A stretch of DNA of 64,000 nt from Cytophagales bacterium (GTDB lineage Bacteria > Bacteroidota > Bacteroidia > Cytophagales > Cyclobacteriaceae): assembly GCA_020403045.1 (NCBI GenBank), contig JADBYK010000006.1, positions 1 through 64,000 on the forward strand. Direction: 5' to 3'. The notes below the pieces were generated by a model. The model saw only the letters and a list, made by a program, of their open reading frames with translations. It was not told where the DNA came from and did no database searches. Positions 54,401 through 63,043 of the stretch are shown here, one piece after another; within the stretch, counting starts at the first letter, position 1, and the number at the start of each line of letters is the position of its first letter. A program made the position numbers and the translations under genes.

Positions 54401-55413
54401 TGGGTAATAGAAGTTAATATTCGTTTCGTTAACTCGCCAGTACCGATAGAGCTATAGCCCATTCTTACTTCTCCAGCCAAAGCATTGTCGATGTAACTTT
54501 CAACCTTGTCTAGCGCAAGGGTTTCATATTTTTCTTGATAGGGATCTGGCTCGGGGCGTTCATTGTGGGGGTCTTTAAACTCAGCCCCCTGTTTGGCGAT
54601 ATATTGAAATACAATTTTCTCATTGTAAGTATTCCGAATTTCTTTGATATAGGATGCCTTCGTATGCATCTTTTCAGTCGTTATTGCTGCCCCATTTCCA
54701 GCAGACAAATATTCTTCGGTTTGCTGATACTCAAAAACAATCTGGTTTCCCCATGTATCCTTAATCTCTGAAAGATCCCAGATATATGCCGTCTGTGATT
54801 GGTTGATTGGTTGTGAACTATTACCAATCCAATTACCCCATTTAACCATATATCTAACTGTCTTTCTGCCTGAGTTTTGATCACCATAAATAAAGGTTGT
54901 GCCATCCTCTTTGGTTATTATCCATGTTTCTGGTTGTTCGTTGTAATCAATTTTCCAATTTGTGTAGTTTTCAGTGTAATAACTGCTACCGTAAATATCG
55001 GCTGCCAGTAGTGGAAAGGTAGCTCCCCCCTCAACCAGAAAAAACTCATCGTCCTTTCTTGTCCCCGTGCCTTTATGATCTGCAATTATTCGAGGGGTCG
55101 ACATAGACCAGCCTAGACCCAATACACTTGTGGGCGATTCTCTATTCCAGGTGGACACCATATTTTCCATACCGGCAGAACTGTAGCTAGCAGAAACAGG
55201 ATAACTCAGACTTCCCTGACTACCAATTGACATAATGGGGATCGAAAATTGTACCTGACCCGTAAATGCGTTGATGCTATTTTCCAGAAAGCCTAGGTTA
55301 TCCGGAACTGTAGAAAACGATTTGGGCTGCGAGCCGCTTAACGGGCCTAGTTGGGAAAATGTGTTTTTAACTATTAAAACAGTTCCAATGATAGTCAAAA
55401 TGATAAGTCTCAT
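51478..55413 (-). CDS. SpvB/YD-repeat-like secreted protein of the RHS operon
   Basis: A 1311-residue protein with an N-terminal signal peptide (LIILTIIGTVLIVKNTFS). The first 150 residues resemble the SpvB/TcB-type N-terminus: SINAFTGQVQFSIPI, GLGWSMSTPRIIADHKG and DDEFFLVEGG. The long centre is beta-rich with many W/Y/N repeats. The end, with YCYDQWGNLITTCDTNNQ and SYFEYDEYNRPKLV, is a pair of YD repeats like those in the next gene. This is an RHS-related shell or partner protein. It is the second gene of the operon, between the fibre-like and RHS genes. Precise function is unknown. Confidence 0.65.
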   Translation of the reverse strand: MRLIILTIIGTVLIVKNTFSQLGPLSGSQPKSFSTVPDNLGFLENSINAFTGQVQFSIPIMSIGSQGSLSYPVSASYSSAGMENMVSTWNRESPTSVLGLGWSMSTPRIIADHKGTGTRKDDEFFLVEGGATFPLLAADIYGSSYYTENYTNWKIDYNEQPETWIITKEDGTTFIYGDQNSGRKTVRYMVKWGNWIGNSSQPINQSQTAYIWDLSEIKDTWGNQIVFEYQQTEEYLSAGNGAAITTEKMHTKASYIKEIRNTYNEKIVFQYIAKQGAEFKDPHNERPEPDPYQEKYETLALDKVESYIDNALAGEVRMGYSSIGTGELTKRILTSITQFSRLGNALPGFLFSYELLTGANFGVLKQVTSPIKGTATFSYTKVSLDRTNLSYTLPAITNFTEPQIYFGNDYVVITRRDATGGHVKQGRQMQVDVLTWDGGTWVHWVGTSIPSITLKESSKSCPPGGDCIDVPPFSQEYKITLGTDFFVILPNLSATIYLFKKNVNETGQWTFDNSQTVVASSNSTLLSGTDFVFVGTKEGSIGDNHSFTWTSGQWLKQVITKGFGSSQYFYTAGSNYVLTHEDINGTSNDRIKIDYKQPTISTWSSTAWQSIPGTYGDSRWHGSNSYAVMMAAGGTERIYNWDEYYNISPFNMSIAIDDNSFVNNVNNSMVFLTSVEASVKGLAWRYDGINWVPSGDIDFYGPNTYLRNLFSLGDDFVLRPRPGGNTAMRSYDPATRTWGNALEVATTNPYVLLAGNNFVTTNGRLYFKNVDAVDSWLLAPQTVPALNGLGSDFYLQGGLDFIATGVFGLSNSLVVRFKNGELWPSGTNPQMAIPGLIKDRPNVLFAPAQVGYNAIVTALGGVADMEDASSLKIYRKWGNSFEGSISVYVATQIEMNDGASPATQVSYEYYLPTAAADASGTVPQFSRVKTYRGLNLSNGYTDTYFFNGLNPANFVGIDPNILPDGSFVNKHKKATGTPYKTITYNGSNGGVLASSNSRFSYLDFGLSNRSYSILPTYSSQNVDGQTLGTNTTYSTFATARTTEIKGKLTTFQYYYDVYTFNPFASRPRLVPVREEVLRNGQTLAVSCTRWKDFGSGFIAPYQTYAWKNGSTDFSAYWDPNTTVPSANWRLTNTNVSFNSRGLLTQSIDGNNVWKSIVYHSGKPLVLAEVTKASSNQILYEGFEYSTSNFSIDALTGLKSSTVGYTVNLPSGGTYKLTYWRKVGAGNWELITQTINGNTTIGGTGILIDEVRLCPSSALMTTYCYDQWGNLITTCDTNNQVSYFEYDEYNRPKLVRDESRNIVSYSKYNIKN

Positions 55414-55416
55414 ACG

Positions 55417-57135
55417 CTATTTTTTAACTTCCATTTTCTCAACTCTGACTTTCAACAAGTCATTTTCTTTCTTCAATTCAATTAGATGCAATGTCAACTC
55501 CTCCACCTTCTTCAGCAACAGCATGTTCATCTCGCCCAGTTGCACACCGTTTTTTTCCATCTCTTTGGCAGAGGGCACCTCGGGCAGGTGCTTGTTTTCT
55601 TTGATGTAGGTTTCTATTTCGGCTAGTGGCTTTAAGTCATAAGTAGGCTCGAAGACGTAGTCGGGGGCAACGGCACCAAGCAAATCCACCCGTACTTCGT
55701 TGGTGTGTATTTTGCCTCTTACAGTAAGTGCCTCATCGGGCGAAGCGGTTCCGATCCCGACAAATCCGTTTGAGTTGACTACCAACCTTACTGCACCAGG
55801 ATTAAATATTCTGAGTTGCCCTCCGGCATTGTCAATTTCAAATGGAGTACTACCAGCTTTATCCAAAAGAATTCTAGGTGTTCCTCCCATCACCCCTATT
55901 CGTACGTTATTTGTGTTACTTGAATTTTCATTTCCTATTGGTGAGTTTACTTGAAAGCCGTCTGGGGTCGTTGTGCCTATACCAACACTGCCGCCCCAGC
56001 GACTAAGAATCACATCACCATAGGAGGCGCCTGAACTTTTAACAGCTTCTATATAACCAAATCCATTGGTATCAGCACTTGTGCCCATAAGAAGTGAAGT
56101 AAATCCTCCAGTTGCAGTTGAAGGATTTCCAATGATAACTTGTGTTGGTGCACCCGCGTTATGGACGTTGAGTTTTGCTGATGGCGAAAGAGTACCAATC
56201 CCCACATTGCCATCAGGCATAACAGTCATTTTAGCAGAGAAATTAGGAGCAAAGTTGATGGGCGAAGAGCTACCGGTAGTTATAAGTGCAATAGTCCCAC
56301 TACTAGAAATCCCAGCCTTATTTGGACCCAATTCACCAACTCCTCCAGGCGCACTGCTCCTTGCAAAAAACTCAGCGGAGGCACCATTTGAGCTGACCAC
56401 TACGCTTGAGTGAGCACTACTACCCCCGTTTGTATTCGAAATTTTTAATCTGGTAGCAGTGTTATTGGTGTCAAAAATTTCGAATTTTTCAGTAGGGGCG
56501 GTGGTACCTATACCTACATTTCCATTACCATTAATTCTCATTCTCTCCAATGAATTGGTGGCCAACTTAATACTTGCATTTGCTTCACTTGAAACCAAGG
56601 CAACACCTCCAGTACCTTGAGCTGTTATGCCCGTTGTGTTAGCAATAATTGCCTGACTAACGTAGGAGTTATTAAATGTGCTACTGGTTAGAAAAAATTG
56701 CGACCTGCTATTAATATCGTTATATAACGACATATCGGTTAGAGCATAGTTTCCGCTATTGGCATTCTTTATACTACCACCGTAGGTTGAACCATGAATT
56801 GAATAATTCACTTGAAAAAGGTTAGGTGCAGTCCCCACTGTTCCCACAGTCACTATGCCGTTTTCACCAATCCTCATTCTTTCTAATGTATTGGTTTGAA
56901 AGGTTAATGCGCTGGGGGCACCTCCGTAATTATTGGCTCTGATGGTTCCCATAGCTCCGGAAGAAGCTGGGGATAGTGCAAGTGTTGCACCACCATTAGT
57001 TGTTGCCCTCAGGTCAAGGGTCAAGGCTCCGGTTGACCCAACTTGACCCGTAATGGTTGTCCCACTTGTGGTCCATTGGGCGAGAGCATAGAACGGTGCG
57101 ATTGCCAGTAAAATGATTTGAATAATTCTTTTCAT
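55417..57135 (-). CDS. Tail-fibre/adhesin-like protein with chaperone-like C-terminus
   Basis: About 572 residues from the ATG at 57135, where the signal peptide (MKRIIQIILLAIAPFYALAQ) starts. The middle consists of repeated short beta motifs such as GNVGIGT, LERMRINGNG and ATRLKIS, as in fibre proteins of Bacteroidota. The C-terminal 100 residues have the common HLPEVPSAKEMEKNGVQLGE and MLLLKKVEELTLHLIEL coiled segment. This segment is related to the intramolecular chaperone domains of S74-type fibres. It is the first gene of the operon leading to the RHS proteins, so it may display or attach them at the surface. Confidence 0.7.
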   Translation of the reverse strand: MKRIIQIILLAIAPFYALAQWTTSGTTITGQVGSTGALTLDLRATTNGGATLALSPASSGAMGTIRANNYGGAPSALTFQTNTLERMRIGENGIVTVGTVGTAPNLFQVNYSIHGSTYGGSIKNANSGNYALTDMSLYNDINSRSQFFLTSSTFNNSYVSQAIIANTTGITAQGTGGVALVSSEANASIKLATNSLERMRINGNGNVGIGTTAPTEKFEIFDTNNTATRLKISNTNGGSSAHSSVVVSSNGASAEFFARSSAPGGVGELGPNKAGISSSGTIALITTGSSSPINFAPNFSAKMTVMPDGNVGIGTLSPSAKLNVHNAGAPTQVIIGNPSTATGGFTSLLMGTSADTNGFGYIEAVKSSGASYGDVILSRWGGSVGIGTTTPDGFQVNSPIGNENSSNTNNVRIGVMGGTPRILLDKAGSTPFEIDNAGGQLRIFNPGAVRLVVNSNGFVGIGTASPDEALTVRGKIHTNEVRVDLLGAVAPDYVFEPTYDLKPLAEIETYIKENKHLPEVPSAKEMEKNGVQLGEMNMLLLKKVEELTLHLIELKKENDLLKVRVEKMEVKK

Positions 57136-57273
57136 ATAAAGTATTTCTTTAGGTTTCAGAATTGTTGATTCTCTCACATAAATTTACTTGTACCCACAAA
57201 TCTTTTTTTATGAATTTAGTATCACAGGCTAGCATGTAGGTTTTTTCACAAAAAAGTAAATTTAAAATCGCAC

Positions 57274-57297
57274 CAATACCCCACAATTGGGGTATTG
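57274..57297. promoter_or_regulatory. Perfect palindrome between RHS operon and response regulator
   Basis: Ten-base arms (CAATACCCCA and TGGGGTATTG) flank a 4-base CAAT centre. The dyad lies between the divergent starts at 57135 and 57342. It could be the operator of either gene; no T-tract terminator pattern is needed here because no gene ends at this point. Confidence 0.55.
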
Positions 57298-57341
57298 CAT
57301 TTTTACTTTTCATTACAGTTAGGTATACTGTTTATCATTTT

Positions 57342-57987
57342 ATGGAAAACGTCAATCTTTTGGTTGTTGATGACCATCAACTTTTTCGCAAGTTGCTTGT
57401 AAGATTGCTGGAGGTTTTTCCAGTAAATCATACTTTTCATGAAGCGGCCAATGGTTTTGAGGCACTCGAAACGTTGAAAAGTAAAAAGATCAACATCGGT
57501 TTTATTGGATATTCAAATGCCTGAGATGAATGGGATTGATCTTTTAAAGAAAATTAAAGAGTTGCATTCTCAAGTAAAAGTGATTATTCTTACTCAGTTC
57601 GATGAGCCTGCCTTAATAGTTCATCTGGTCGCGTTGGGCGCAGATGGTTTTCTTCTGAAGGAGTCTAGCCCTGACGAACTTGAGAAAGCGATTGTAACGG
57701 TCATCCAAGATGGGCAATATTTTACCGAACTAGTCCACGAAACGCTGGCATTGAATGTTGGAAAAAATGGTGAGCGCCTAGCGCAACTTGATATTTCACC
57801 GCGAGAATTCCAAGTGGCGAATCTGTTGAAAGATGAACTCGGTACTAATGAAATTGCCGAGAAGCTTGGTCTGGCTCCATCTACCATCAGTAGCTATAGA
57901 AAGTCGCTCTTGGATAAGACAAAATCTAAGAATGTTACAGAACTCGTAAAGCTGCTTTTTACAACGGGGTTGGTCACTACTAACTAA
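57342..57987 (+). pseudogene. LuxR/NarL-type response regulator with a one-base insertion
   Basis: The first 52 codons encode a receiver domain start (VNLLVVDDHQLFRKLL, then EAANGFEALETL). The frame then changes after AACATC at about 57498 and meets TGA at 57522-57524. In the next frame the sequence continues VLLDIQMPEMNGIDLL, which holds the phospho-acceptor Asp, through the LTQFDEP and KESSPDEL elements. It ends with a LuxR-type HTH (LAPSTISSYRKSLLDKTK) to TAA at 57987. One extra G in the codon after ATC explains this: total length is 646 bases, 3n+1. An internal TTG at 57505 could make an N-truncated HTH protein. Family known; integrity uncertain. Confidence 0.7.
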
Positions 57988-58049
57988 AAGAGCTAGTTCC
58001 CTAAAAAAAACTGACGGAAATCAAAAATCTCAATAAAAAGCTGATTTTG

Positions 58050-58093
58050 CTACATTTATGTAGTAATGATGTAGTGGTTTTTCCTACCTGTAG
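58050..58093. promoter_or_regulatory. Cluster of CTACAT/ATGTAG half-sites
   Basis: CTACAT-TT-ATGTAG at 58050-58063 is a perfect dyad. A single ATGTAGTG half-site (58069-58076) and CTAC-CT-GTAG (58084-58093) follow. The cluster lies between the LuxR-type regulator and the large secreted protein, about 130 bases before the latter's ATG. LuxR-type regulators bind dyads of this size, so the neighbour is a plausible binder. Confidence 0.5.
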
Positions 58094-58220
58094 TAGTATT
58101 GATGAGGTCTTTTTCTAGGTGACATGCCCCAGAACAGGGACTTTTGTATGCTTCGCAAACGATTTCGAAGTTGAATGTCAACAATCGATTGATATAGGAA
58201 ACAATTTAAACCAACTACAC

Positions 58221-61200
58221 ATGAGAATTTTTACACTCTTTAGTTTTCTGCTGCTCTCAGTTGTGGCTGCCTTGGCGCAGCCAACGGTCAACTTTGAAAC
58301 AGGTGGCGCAGGCGCTGGCTACACGTGGAATGTTTTTGAAAACGGCAACAATCCACCACCGTTGGAGATCGTGGCGAATCCGTCAGCAACGGGGATCAAT
58401 ACTTCTACTAAAGTGGCCAAGTTTACGGCACGAGCAGACGGCCAAGTTTACGCAGGTACAGAAAACGCACGTGGTGCATTTACCACTTTTGACTTTAGTG
58501 CTGCAAATACCACCGTGAAAATTATGGTGTATAAGTCGGTCATTAGCCCTGTAGGCTTAAAATTTGTAAGCAATGGTGGAGCACAACCGTTAAAACTAGT
58601 CTCCAATACCAAGATCAACGAATGGGAAGAATTAACTTTCGACTTTTCGGACCTAATACCCAATGCAATACCAAGGGACGGGACTATCAACATCGATCAA
58701 CTCAATGTTTTCCCCGACCACAGATCGGGCAGAGTAGAAAACGTCTGTTATTTCGATAATATTACTTTTTCTGCGCAGTCTGCTACCCAAAATGTTTCAC
58801 TCGATTTTGAAGGTGCATCTTATTCATTTACAAATTTTGATGGTGGCGCAGCCACGAAAATTGCCAACCCAAACAAAAGCGGAATAAATACCAGTGATAA
58901 TGTAGCACAGATGGTTAAGGGAGCTGGCGCAACATGGGCAGGAAGTTATTTGACGCGTTCGGCACCGGTAGATTTTTCGACCAATAAAATTTTCAAGGTG
59001 AAAGTTCTCTCTCCAGTGGCCGGGAAAAAGTTGACGTTAAAATTTGAAGATGGTGGTGCTGCCTTCGAAAAAGAGTCCATTGGCATTACAACAGCAAATG
59101 TCTGGCAAGAGCTTATTTTCGACTATACAGGCGTTGCTGGGCTCAACAATTCAAACAAGAAAATAGTATTTATTTTTGACAATGGTACTGCTGGTGATGG
59201 CACTGTAAACTCCACCTATTTGTTTGATGATGTAATACAGACCTCAGGCACCACGCCACCTCCAAATCTTCCGACACTTCCGCTAGATTTTGAGTCCTCT
59301 ACCATCCCCTACGCCTTCACCAATTTTGATGGGGGATCTATGACCGTTGTTTCCAACCCAAATTCAGGGGGCATTAATACCAGTGCAAAAGTGGCCAAGA
59401 TGGTAAAGAGCGCAGACAAGGTCTGGGGAGGATCCTGGATCGGCTTGGCGGCACCTATTGATTTTTCTACCAATAAGTTATTTAAGGCAAAGATCTATTC
59501 GCCAAGGGTGGGTGCAAAAGTGCTGTTGAAAGTCGAGAACCAAACAACAGGTTCAATAAATTACGAAAAGGAAGTACTGACAACAGTGGCAAATGCATGG
59601 GAAGAATTAACATTTGACTATTCGGCTATTTCAACCACTGAAGCCTATCAAAAAATTATTTTCATCTTTGATAATGGAACAATGGGTGACGGCTCTGCAA
59701 ACTTTACATTTTTAGTAGATGATGTGAAGTTGGTAACAAGTGGCACGCCACCTCCAAATCTTCCTTCACTTCCATTAGACTTTGAGTCTGCCACAATTCC
59801 TTACAACTTCACGGATTTTGATGGAGGAGCGATGACTGTTGTTTCCAATCCAAATTCAGGAGGTATCAATACTAGTGCAAAGGTGGCCAGGATGGTGAAG
59901 AGCGCAGACAAAGTCTGGGGAGGGTCTTGGATTGGCTTAGCTGCACCGATTGATTTTTCTGCCAACAAACTCTTTAAGGCAAAAATTTATTCACCTCGAG
60001 TGGGTGCAAAGGTCTTGTTAAAAGTAGAGAATCAGACAACTGCTTCGATAAACTTCGAAAAAGAAGTGCTAACAACCGTTGCTAATACATGGGAAGAATT
60101 AACCTTTGACTATTCCACAATTCCAACTGCTAATTCATATCAGAAAATCACCTTTATTTTTGACAATGGGACAATGGGTGATGGCTCAGCAAATTTTACC
60201 TTTTTAGTAGATGACGTGAGATTGGTAGCAGGTGGCACACCACCTCCAAATCTTCCTACACTGCCACTTGACTTTGAGTCTTCTACAATCCCTTATACGT
60301 TTACTGATTTTGGTGGTGGTGCTGCAATGGTAGTAGCCAACCCGCAAATTAATGGGAGCAACAACAGTGCAAAGGTGGGTAAAATGGTGAAGAGTGCTCC
60401 TGAGGTGTATGGCGGAAGTTCAATTTCGCTTGCCTCTCCTATTGACTTCTCTGTCAATAAGTCTTTTAAAGTGAAAGTGTACATGCCTAAAGTGGGTGCC
60501 AAACTTCTTTTGAAGGTTGAAAATCTGACAAACGCTGGTATTAATTTTGAAAGAGAAGCTACGGGAACTGTCGCCAACGCGTGGGAGGAATTAACCTTCG
60601 ACTACAGCACGATCAATACTGCTAATCAATATCAAAAAGTTGTTTTGATATTTGACAATGGAACGGTTGGTGATGGAGGCGCAAACTTCACTTACTTATT
60701 TGACGACATTCGGTTAGTAGCTTCCGGTGGTGGCGGAGGTCTCACTCAAATGAACCTTCCTGTAACATTCGATGATGCCACTGTAAATTATGGCCTTGCC
60801 GGATTTGGCGGTGCAGAGGCATCAAGTATTGTAACTGACCCAACACTGGCTTCAAATAAAGTTGCAAAAGTAATCAAGTCTGCCACCGCGCAATTTTGGG
60901 CTGGAACAACAATCACTGCACTAAACGGAACTGTGCAAACAGGTCTTAGCGCTAAGGTTCCCTTCACGGCAACAGAAAAGAAAATGAATGTCAGGGTTTG
61001 GTCTCCACACGCTGGTATTCCGGTTCGGTTGAAAGTGGAAGATTACTTAGACCCCGCAAAGTCGGTTGAAACTGAAGCGACCAGCACGGTGGCAAACAAT
61101 TGGGAGACGCTTACATTTGATTTCGCTACACAGGCTGCTGGAACCGCGGCACTTGATCTTGCATTAAACTATAACAAAGCATCTATCTTCTTCAACTTCG

Positions 61201-62450
61201 GTACAACGGGAGCTACTGCCGGGGAAAGAACTTACTATTTTGACGATGTAAAGTTTGGCGTGCCACCAGCCGGACCTCAAACCATCACGTTCCCAGCCAT
61301 CTCAGATAAAACCGTTGGTGATGCTGCCTTCGTATTGACAGCAACTGCCAGCTCAAATCTGCCAGTTGCCTATTCCACTGACTCTGATAAAGTAACGATT
61401 AGTGGTAGCACCGCAACCATTGTGAAAGCAGGTCGTGCAGTAATCAAAGCTAACCAAGCCGGTAACAGTTCATTCACTGCTGCTCCGGAAGTAACACGGT
61501 CGTTTTGTATTAAACCTACAAAGCCAACTGTAACATTAACTGAACCCACCGCAGGCACATTTTTACTTACTTCGAGTTCATCTGCCGGAAACAAATGGTT
61601 TTTAGATGGAACTGCAATTGCTTCCGCTACAAACTCCACTTTAACGGTGACTACACCCGGTATCTACAAAGTGCAGGTAACGGTGGACGACTGTTTGAGT
61701 GAGTTCTCAGCAGACGTACCGATCAGTGTGAAGGGTAATCAAACCATTACGTTCCCAGCCATCACAGATAAAACTGTAGGCAATGCTCCATTCTCTTTAA
61801 CAGCAACAGCAAGTTCTACTCTGCCCGTGGCCTACTCAACTGACTCTGACAAAGTAACCATCAGTGGTAGCACGGTGACAATCGTAAAAGCGGGTCGTGT
61901 AATCGTTAAAGCCAATCAGGCAGGTAATAATTCGTTCAATGCTGCTCCCGAGGTGACTCGTTCTTTTTGCATCAAACCTGCAAAGCCAACCGTTACGGCA
62001 ACAGGAGCAGACGTAGAGACGATTACGCTCACATCAAGCGCATCGATAGGAAATAAATGGTTCTTGAATGGAACCGTTATTCCATCTGCCACCAATGCAA
62101 CTTTCTCTGCCAATCAACCTGGTATCTACAAAGTGCAAGTGACGGTTGATGATTGTGTCAGTGAGTTTTCATCTGATGTGCCGCTTATTGTAACAGGTGA
62201 CCTGGCAGGAAATGTGAACGCTGTAAATGTATACCCGAACCCGGCACAAGATTATCTGGAACTGGTCGGAATAAATGGGGAGCTGTCTAACGTGCAGTTG
62301 GTTGACTTGGCAGGACGAAGAAATCCAATCCATTTTGAAAAACGTGGTGAAGTGTACCAAGCCAATGTGCAGCATTTAACACTGGGCATCTACTTACTTC
62401 AAGTTCAGGATGGCGCGGTCATTCACCGTATCAAAGTAATCAAAAAGTAA
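58221..62450 (+). CDS. Large repetitive secreted protein with type IX secretion sorting domain
   Basis: About 1409 residues from the ATG at 58221, where a signal peptide starts (MRIFTLFSFLLLSVVAALAQ); the longer frame to 58119 lacks one. Six repeats of about 150 residues follow, each with PLDFES-, FTxFDGG-, VNNPxxxG-, FDNGT- and VDDV-type signatures, resembling carbohydrate-binding beta-sandwiches. Two immunoglobulin-like repeats (QTITFPAI, ATASSNLPVAYSTDSDKVTI) follow. The C-terminal 75 residues (NVYPNPAQDYLELV, QNIYLLQVQDG type) are a type IX secretion sorting domain, so the protein is exported across the outer membrane. Binding of polysaccharide or surface adhesion is inference. It ends at a strong hairpin. 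Confidence 0.8.
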   Translation: MRIFTLFSFLLLSVVAALAQPTVNFETGGAGAGYTWNVFENGNNPPPLEIVANPSATGINTSTKVAKFTARADGQVYAGTENARGAFTTFDFSAANTTVKIMVYKSVISPVGLKFVSNGGAQPLKLVSNTKINEWEELTFDFSDLIPNAIPRDGTINIDQLNVFPDHRSGRVENVCYFDNITFSAQSATQNVSLDFEGASYSFTNFDGGAATKIANPNKSGINTSDNVAQMVKGAGATWAGSYLTRSAPVDFSTNKIFKVKVLSPVAGKKLTLKFEDGGAAFEKESIGITTANVWQELIFDYTGVAGLNNSNKKIVFIFDNGTAGDGTVNSTYLFDDVIQTSGTTPPPNLPTLPLDFESSTIPYAFTNFDGGSMTVVSNPNSGGINTSAKVAKMVKSADKVWGGSWIGLAAPIDFSTNKLFKAKIYSPRVGAKVLLKVENQTTGSINYEKEVLTTVANAWEELTFDYSAISTTEAYQKIIFIFDNGTMGDGSANFTFLVDDVKLVTSGTPPPNLPSLPLDFESATIPYNFTDFDGGAMTVVSNPNSGGINTSAKVARMVKSADKVWGGSWIGLAAPIDFSANKLFKAKIYSPRVGAKVLLKVENQTTASINFEKEVLTTVANTWEELTFDYSTIPTANSYQKITFIFDNGTMGDGSANFTFLVDDVRLVAGGTPPPNLPTLPLDFESSTIPYTFTDFGGGAAMVVANPQINGSNNSAKVGKMVKSAPEVYGGSSISLASPIDFSVNKSFKVKVYMPKVGAKLLLKVENLTNAGINFEREATGTVANAWEELTFDYSTINTANQYQKVVLIFDNGTVGDGGANFTYLFDDIRLVASGGGGGLTQMNLPVTFDDATVNYGLAGFGGAEASSIVTDPTLASNKVAKVIKSATAQFWAGTTITALNGTVQTGLSAKVPFTATEKKMNVRVWSPHAGIPVRLKVEDYLDPAKSVETEATSTVANNWETLTFDFATQAAGTAALDLALNYNKASIFFNFGTTGATAGERTYYFDDVKFGVPPAGPQTITFPAISDKTVGDAAFVLTATASSNLPVAYSTDSDKVTISGSTATIVKAGRAVIKANQAGNSSFTAAPEVTRSFCIKPTKPTVTLTEPTAGTFLLTSSSSAGNKWFLDGTAIASATNSTLTVTTPGIYKVQVTVDDCLSEFSADVPISVKGNQTITFPAITDKTVGNAPFSLTATASSTLPVAYSTDSDKVTISGSTVTIVKAGRVIVKANQAGNNSFNAAPEVTRSFCIKPAKPTVTATGADVETITLTSSASIGNKWFLNGTVIPSATNATFSANQPGIYKVQVTVDDCVSEFSSDVPLIVTGDLAGNVNAVNVYPNPAQDYLELVGINGELSNVQLVDLAGRRNPIHFEKRGEVYQANVQHLTLGIYLLQVQDGAVIHRIKVIKK
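59277..60721 (+). repeat. Near-identical tandem coding repeats in the secreted protein gene
   Basis: Three units of about 460-490 bases (starting near 59277, 59767 and 60260) are similar enough for the DNA itself to align; the first two are closest. Units before and after (58797 and 60755) are more diverged. Internal homology at this level suggests recent duplication or gene conversion. Confidence 0.7.
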
Positions 62451-62459
62451 ATTTCTAAT

Positions 62460-62485
62460 GCATCGTGGATGATCGTCCACGATGC
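62460..62485 (+). terminator. Hairpin terminator after the secreted protein gene
   Basis: GCATCGTGGA (62460-62469) and TCCACGATGC (62476-62485) form a perfect 10-base stem with loop TGATCG, starting 9 bases after the stop codon, followed by TTTGT. The T tract is short. Confidence 0.7.
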
Positions 62486-62515
62486 TTTGTAAACTTCTTT
62501 AATATAAAAAACACT

Positions 62516-62971
62516 ATGAAAGCACTTAAATCAACTGAATCAAGATTATTTTTTTCGATTATAGCAGTAGTGGCCATTGCCTTACTCGCTAACTGCGGCA
62601 ACAGCAGTGACGCCCCGCTTCCTTCTAAGCAAGAGGAAGTAAAAGCGGTGCTCACCGCTTCCCCCTGGAAAGTCAATACTGTGAGCGTAGATGGTGTAGA
62701 CAAAACCGTTACCTATAAAGATCTGGGCATCACATTTACGGGCACATCATTTACCTCTGTGAATGGTGCAGCAATTTGGCCAGCTTCAGGGACGTGGACG
62801 TTCACCTCTTCGACAGCTACTGCATTCACACGAGATGATGGTTTAGTTGTCACAATACAAGAAGCCACTTCCACCTCGTTAAAACTTGGTTTGACTTGGA
62901 ACAAAAACACTCTAAAGACTGGCCGAACTGAATCTATAAGTGGCGCACACGTTTTTAGTTTTAGCAAGTAA
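62516..62971 (+). CDS. Small lipoprotein with lipocalin-like beta domain
   Basis: About 151 residues from the ATG at 62516; the frame is open to 62465 but crosses the upstream terminator. The signal sequence ends in a lipobox (IALLANC), so the mature protein is lipidated at Cys. The beta-rich mature part (VLTASPWKVNTVSVDG, SGTWTFTSSTATAF, KLGLTWNKNT) resembles lipocalin-like small lipoproteins common in Bacteroidota. No catalytic motif. It lies between two hairpins and so is probably transcribed alone. Confidence 0.7.
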   Translation: MKALKSTESRLFFSIIAVVAIALLANCGNSSDAPLPSKQEEVKAVLTASPWKVNTVSVDGVDKTVTYKDLGITFTGTSFTSVNGAAIWPASGTWTFTSSTATAFTRDDGLVVTIQEATSTSLKLGLTWNKNTLKTGRTESISGAHVFSFSK

Positions 62972-62993
62972 CCAAAAAAGTGAAGTTCAAAAC

Positions 62994-63030
62994 AAAAGGA
63001 TGCAGTTATCATCAACTGCATCCTTTTTTT
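62994..63030. terminator. Bidirectional terminator between the lipoprotein and the LuxR-type regulator
   Basis: AAAAGGATGCAGTT (62994-63007) and AACTGCATCCTTTT (63014-63027) form a perfect 14-base stem with loop ATCATC, with an A tract on one side and T7 on the other. It serves both convergent genes. Confidence 0.9.
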
Positions 63031-63043
63031 ATTGTTGTTAAGA

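Noticed and set aside
58119-58220. Upstream extension of the large secreted protein
   Set aside because: The signal peptide begins exactly at the ATG at 58221; the extension has no coding character and overlaps the promoter region.
62465-62515. Upstream extension of the small lipoprotein
   Set aside because: It would be translated through a terminator hairpin; the ATG at 62516 precedes a proper lipoprotein signal.
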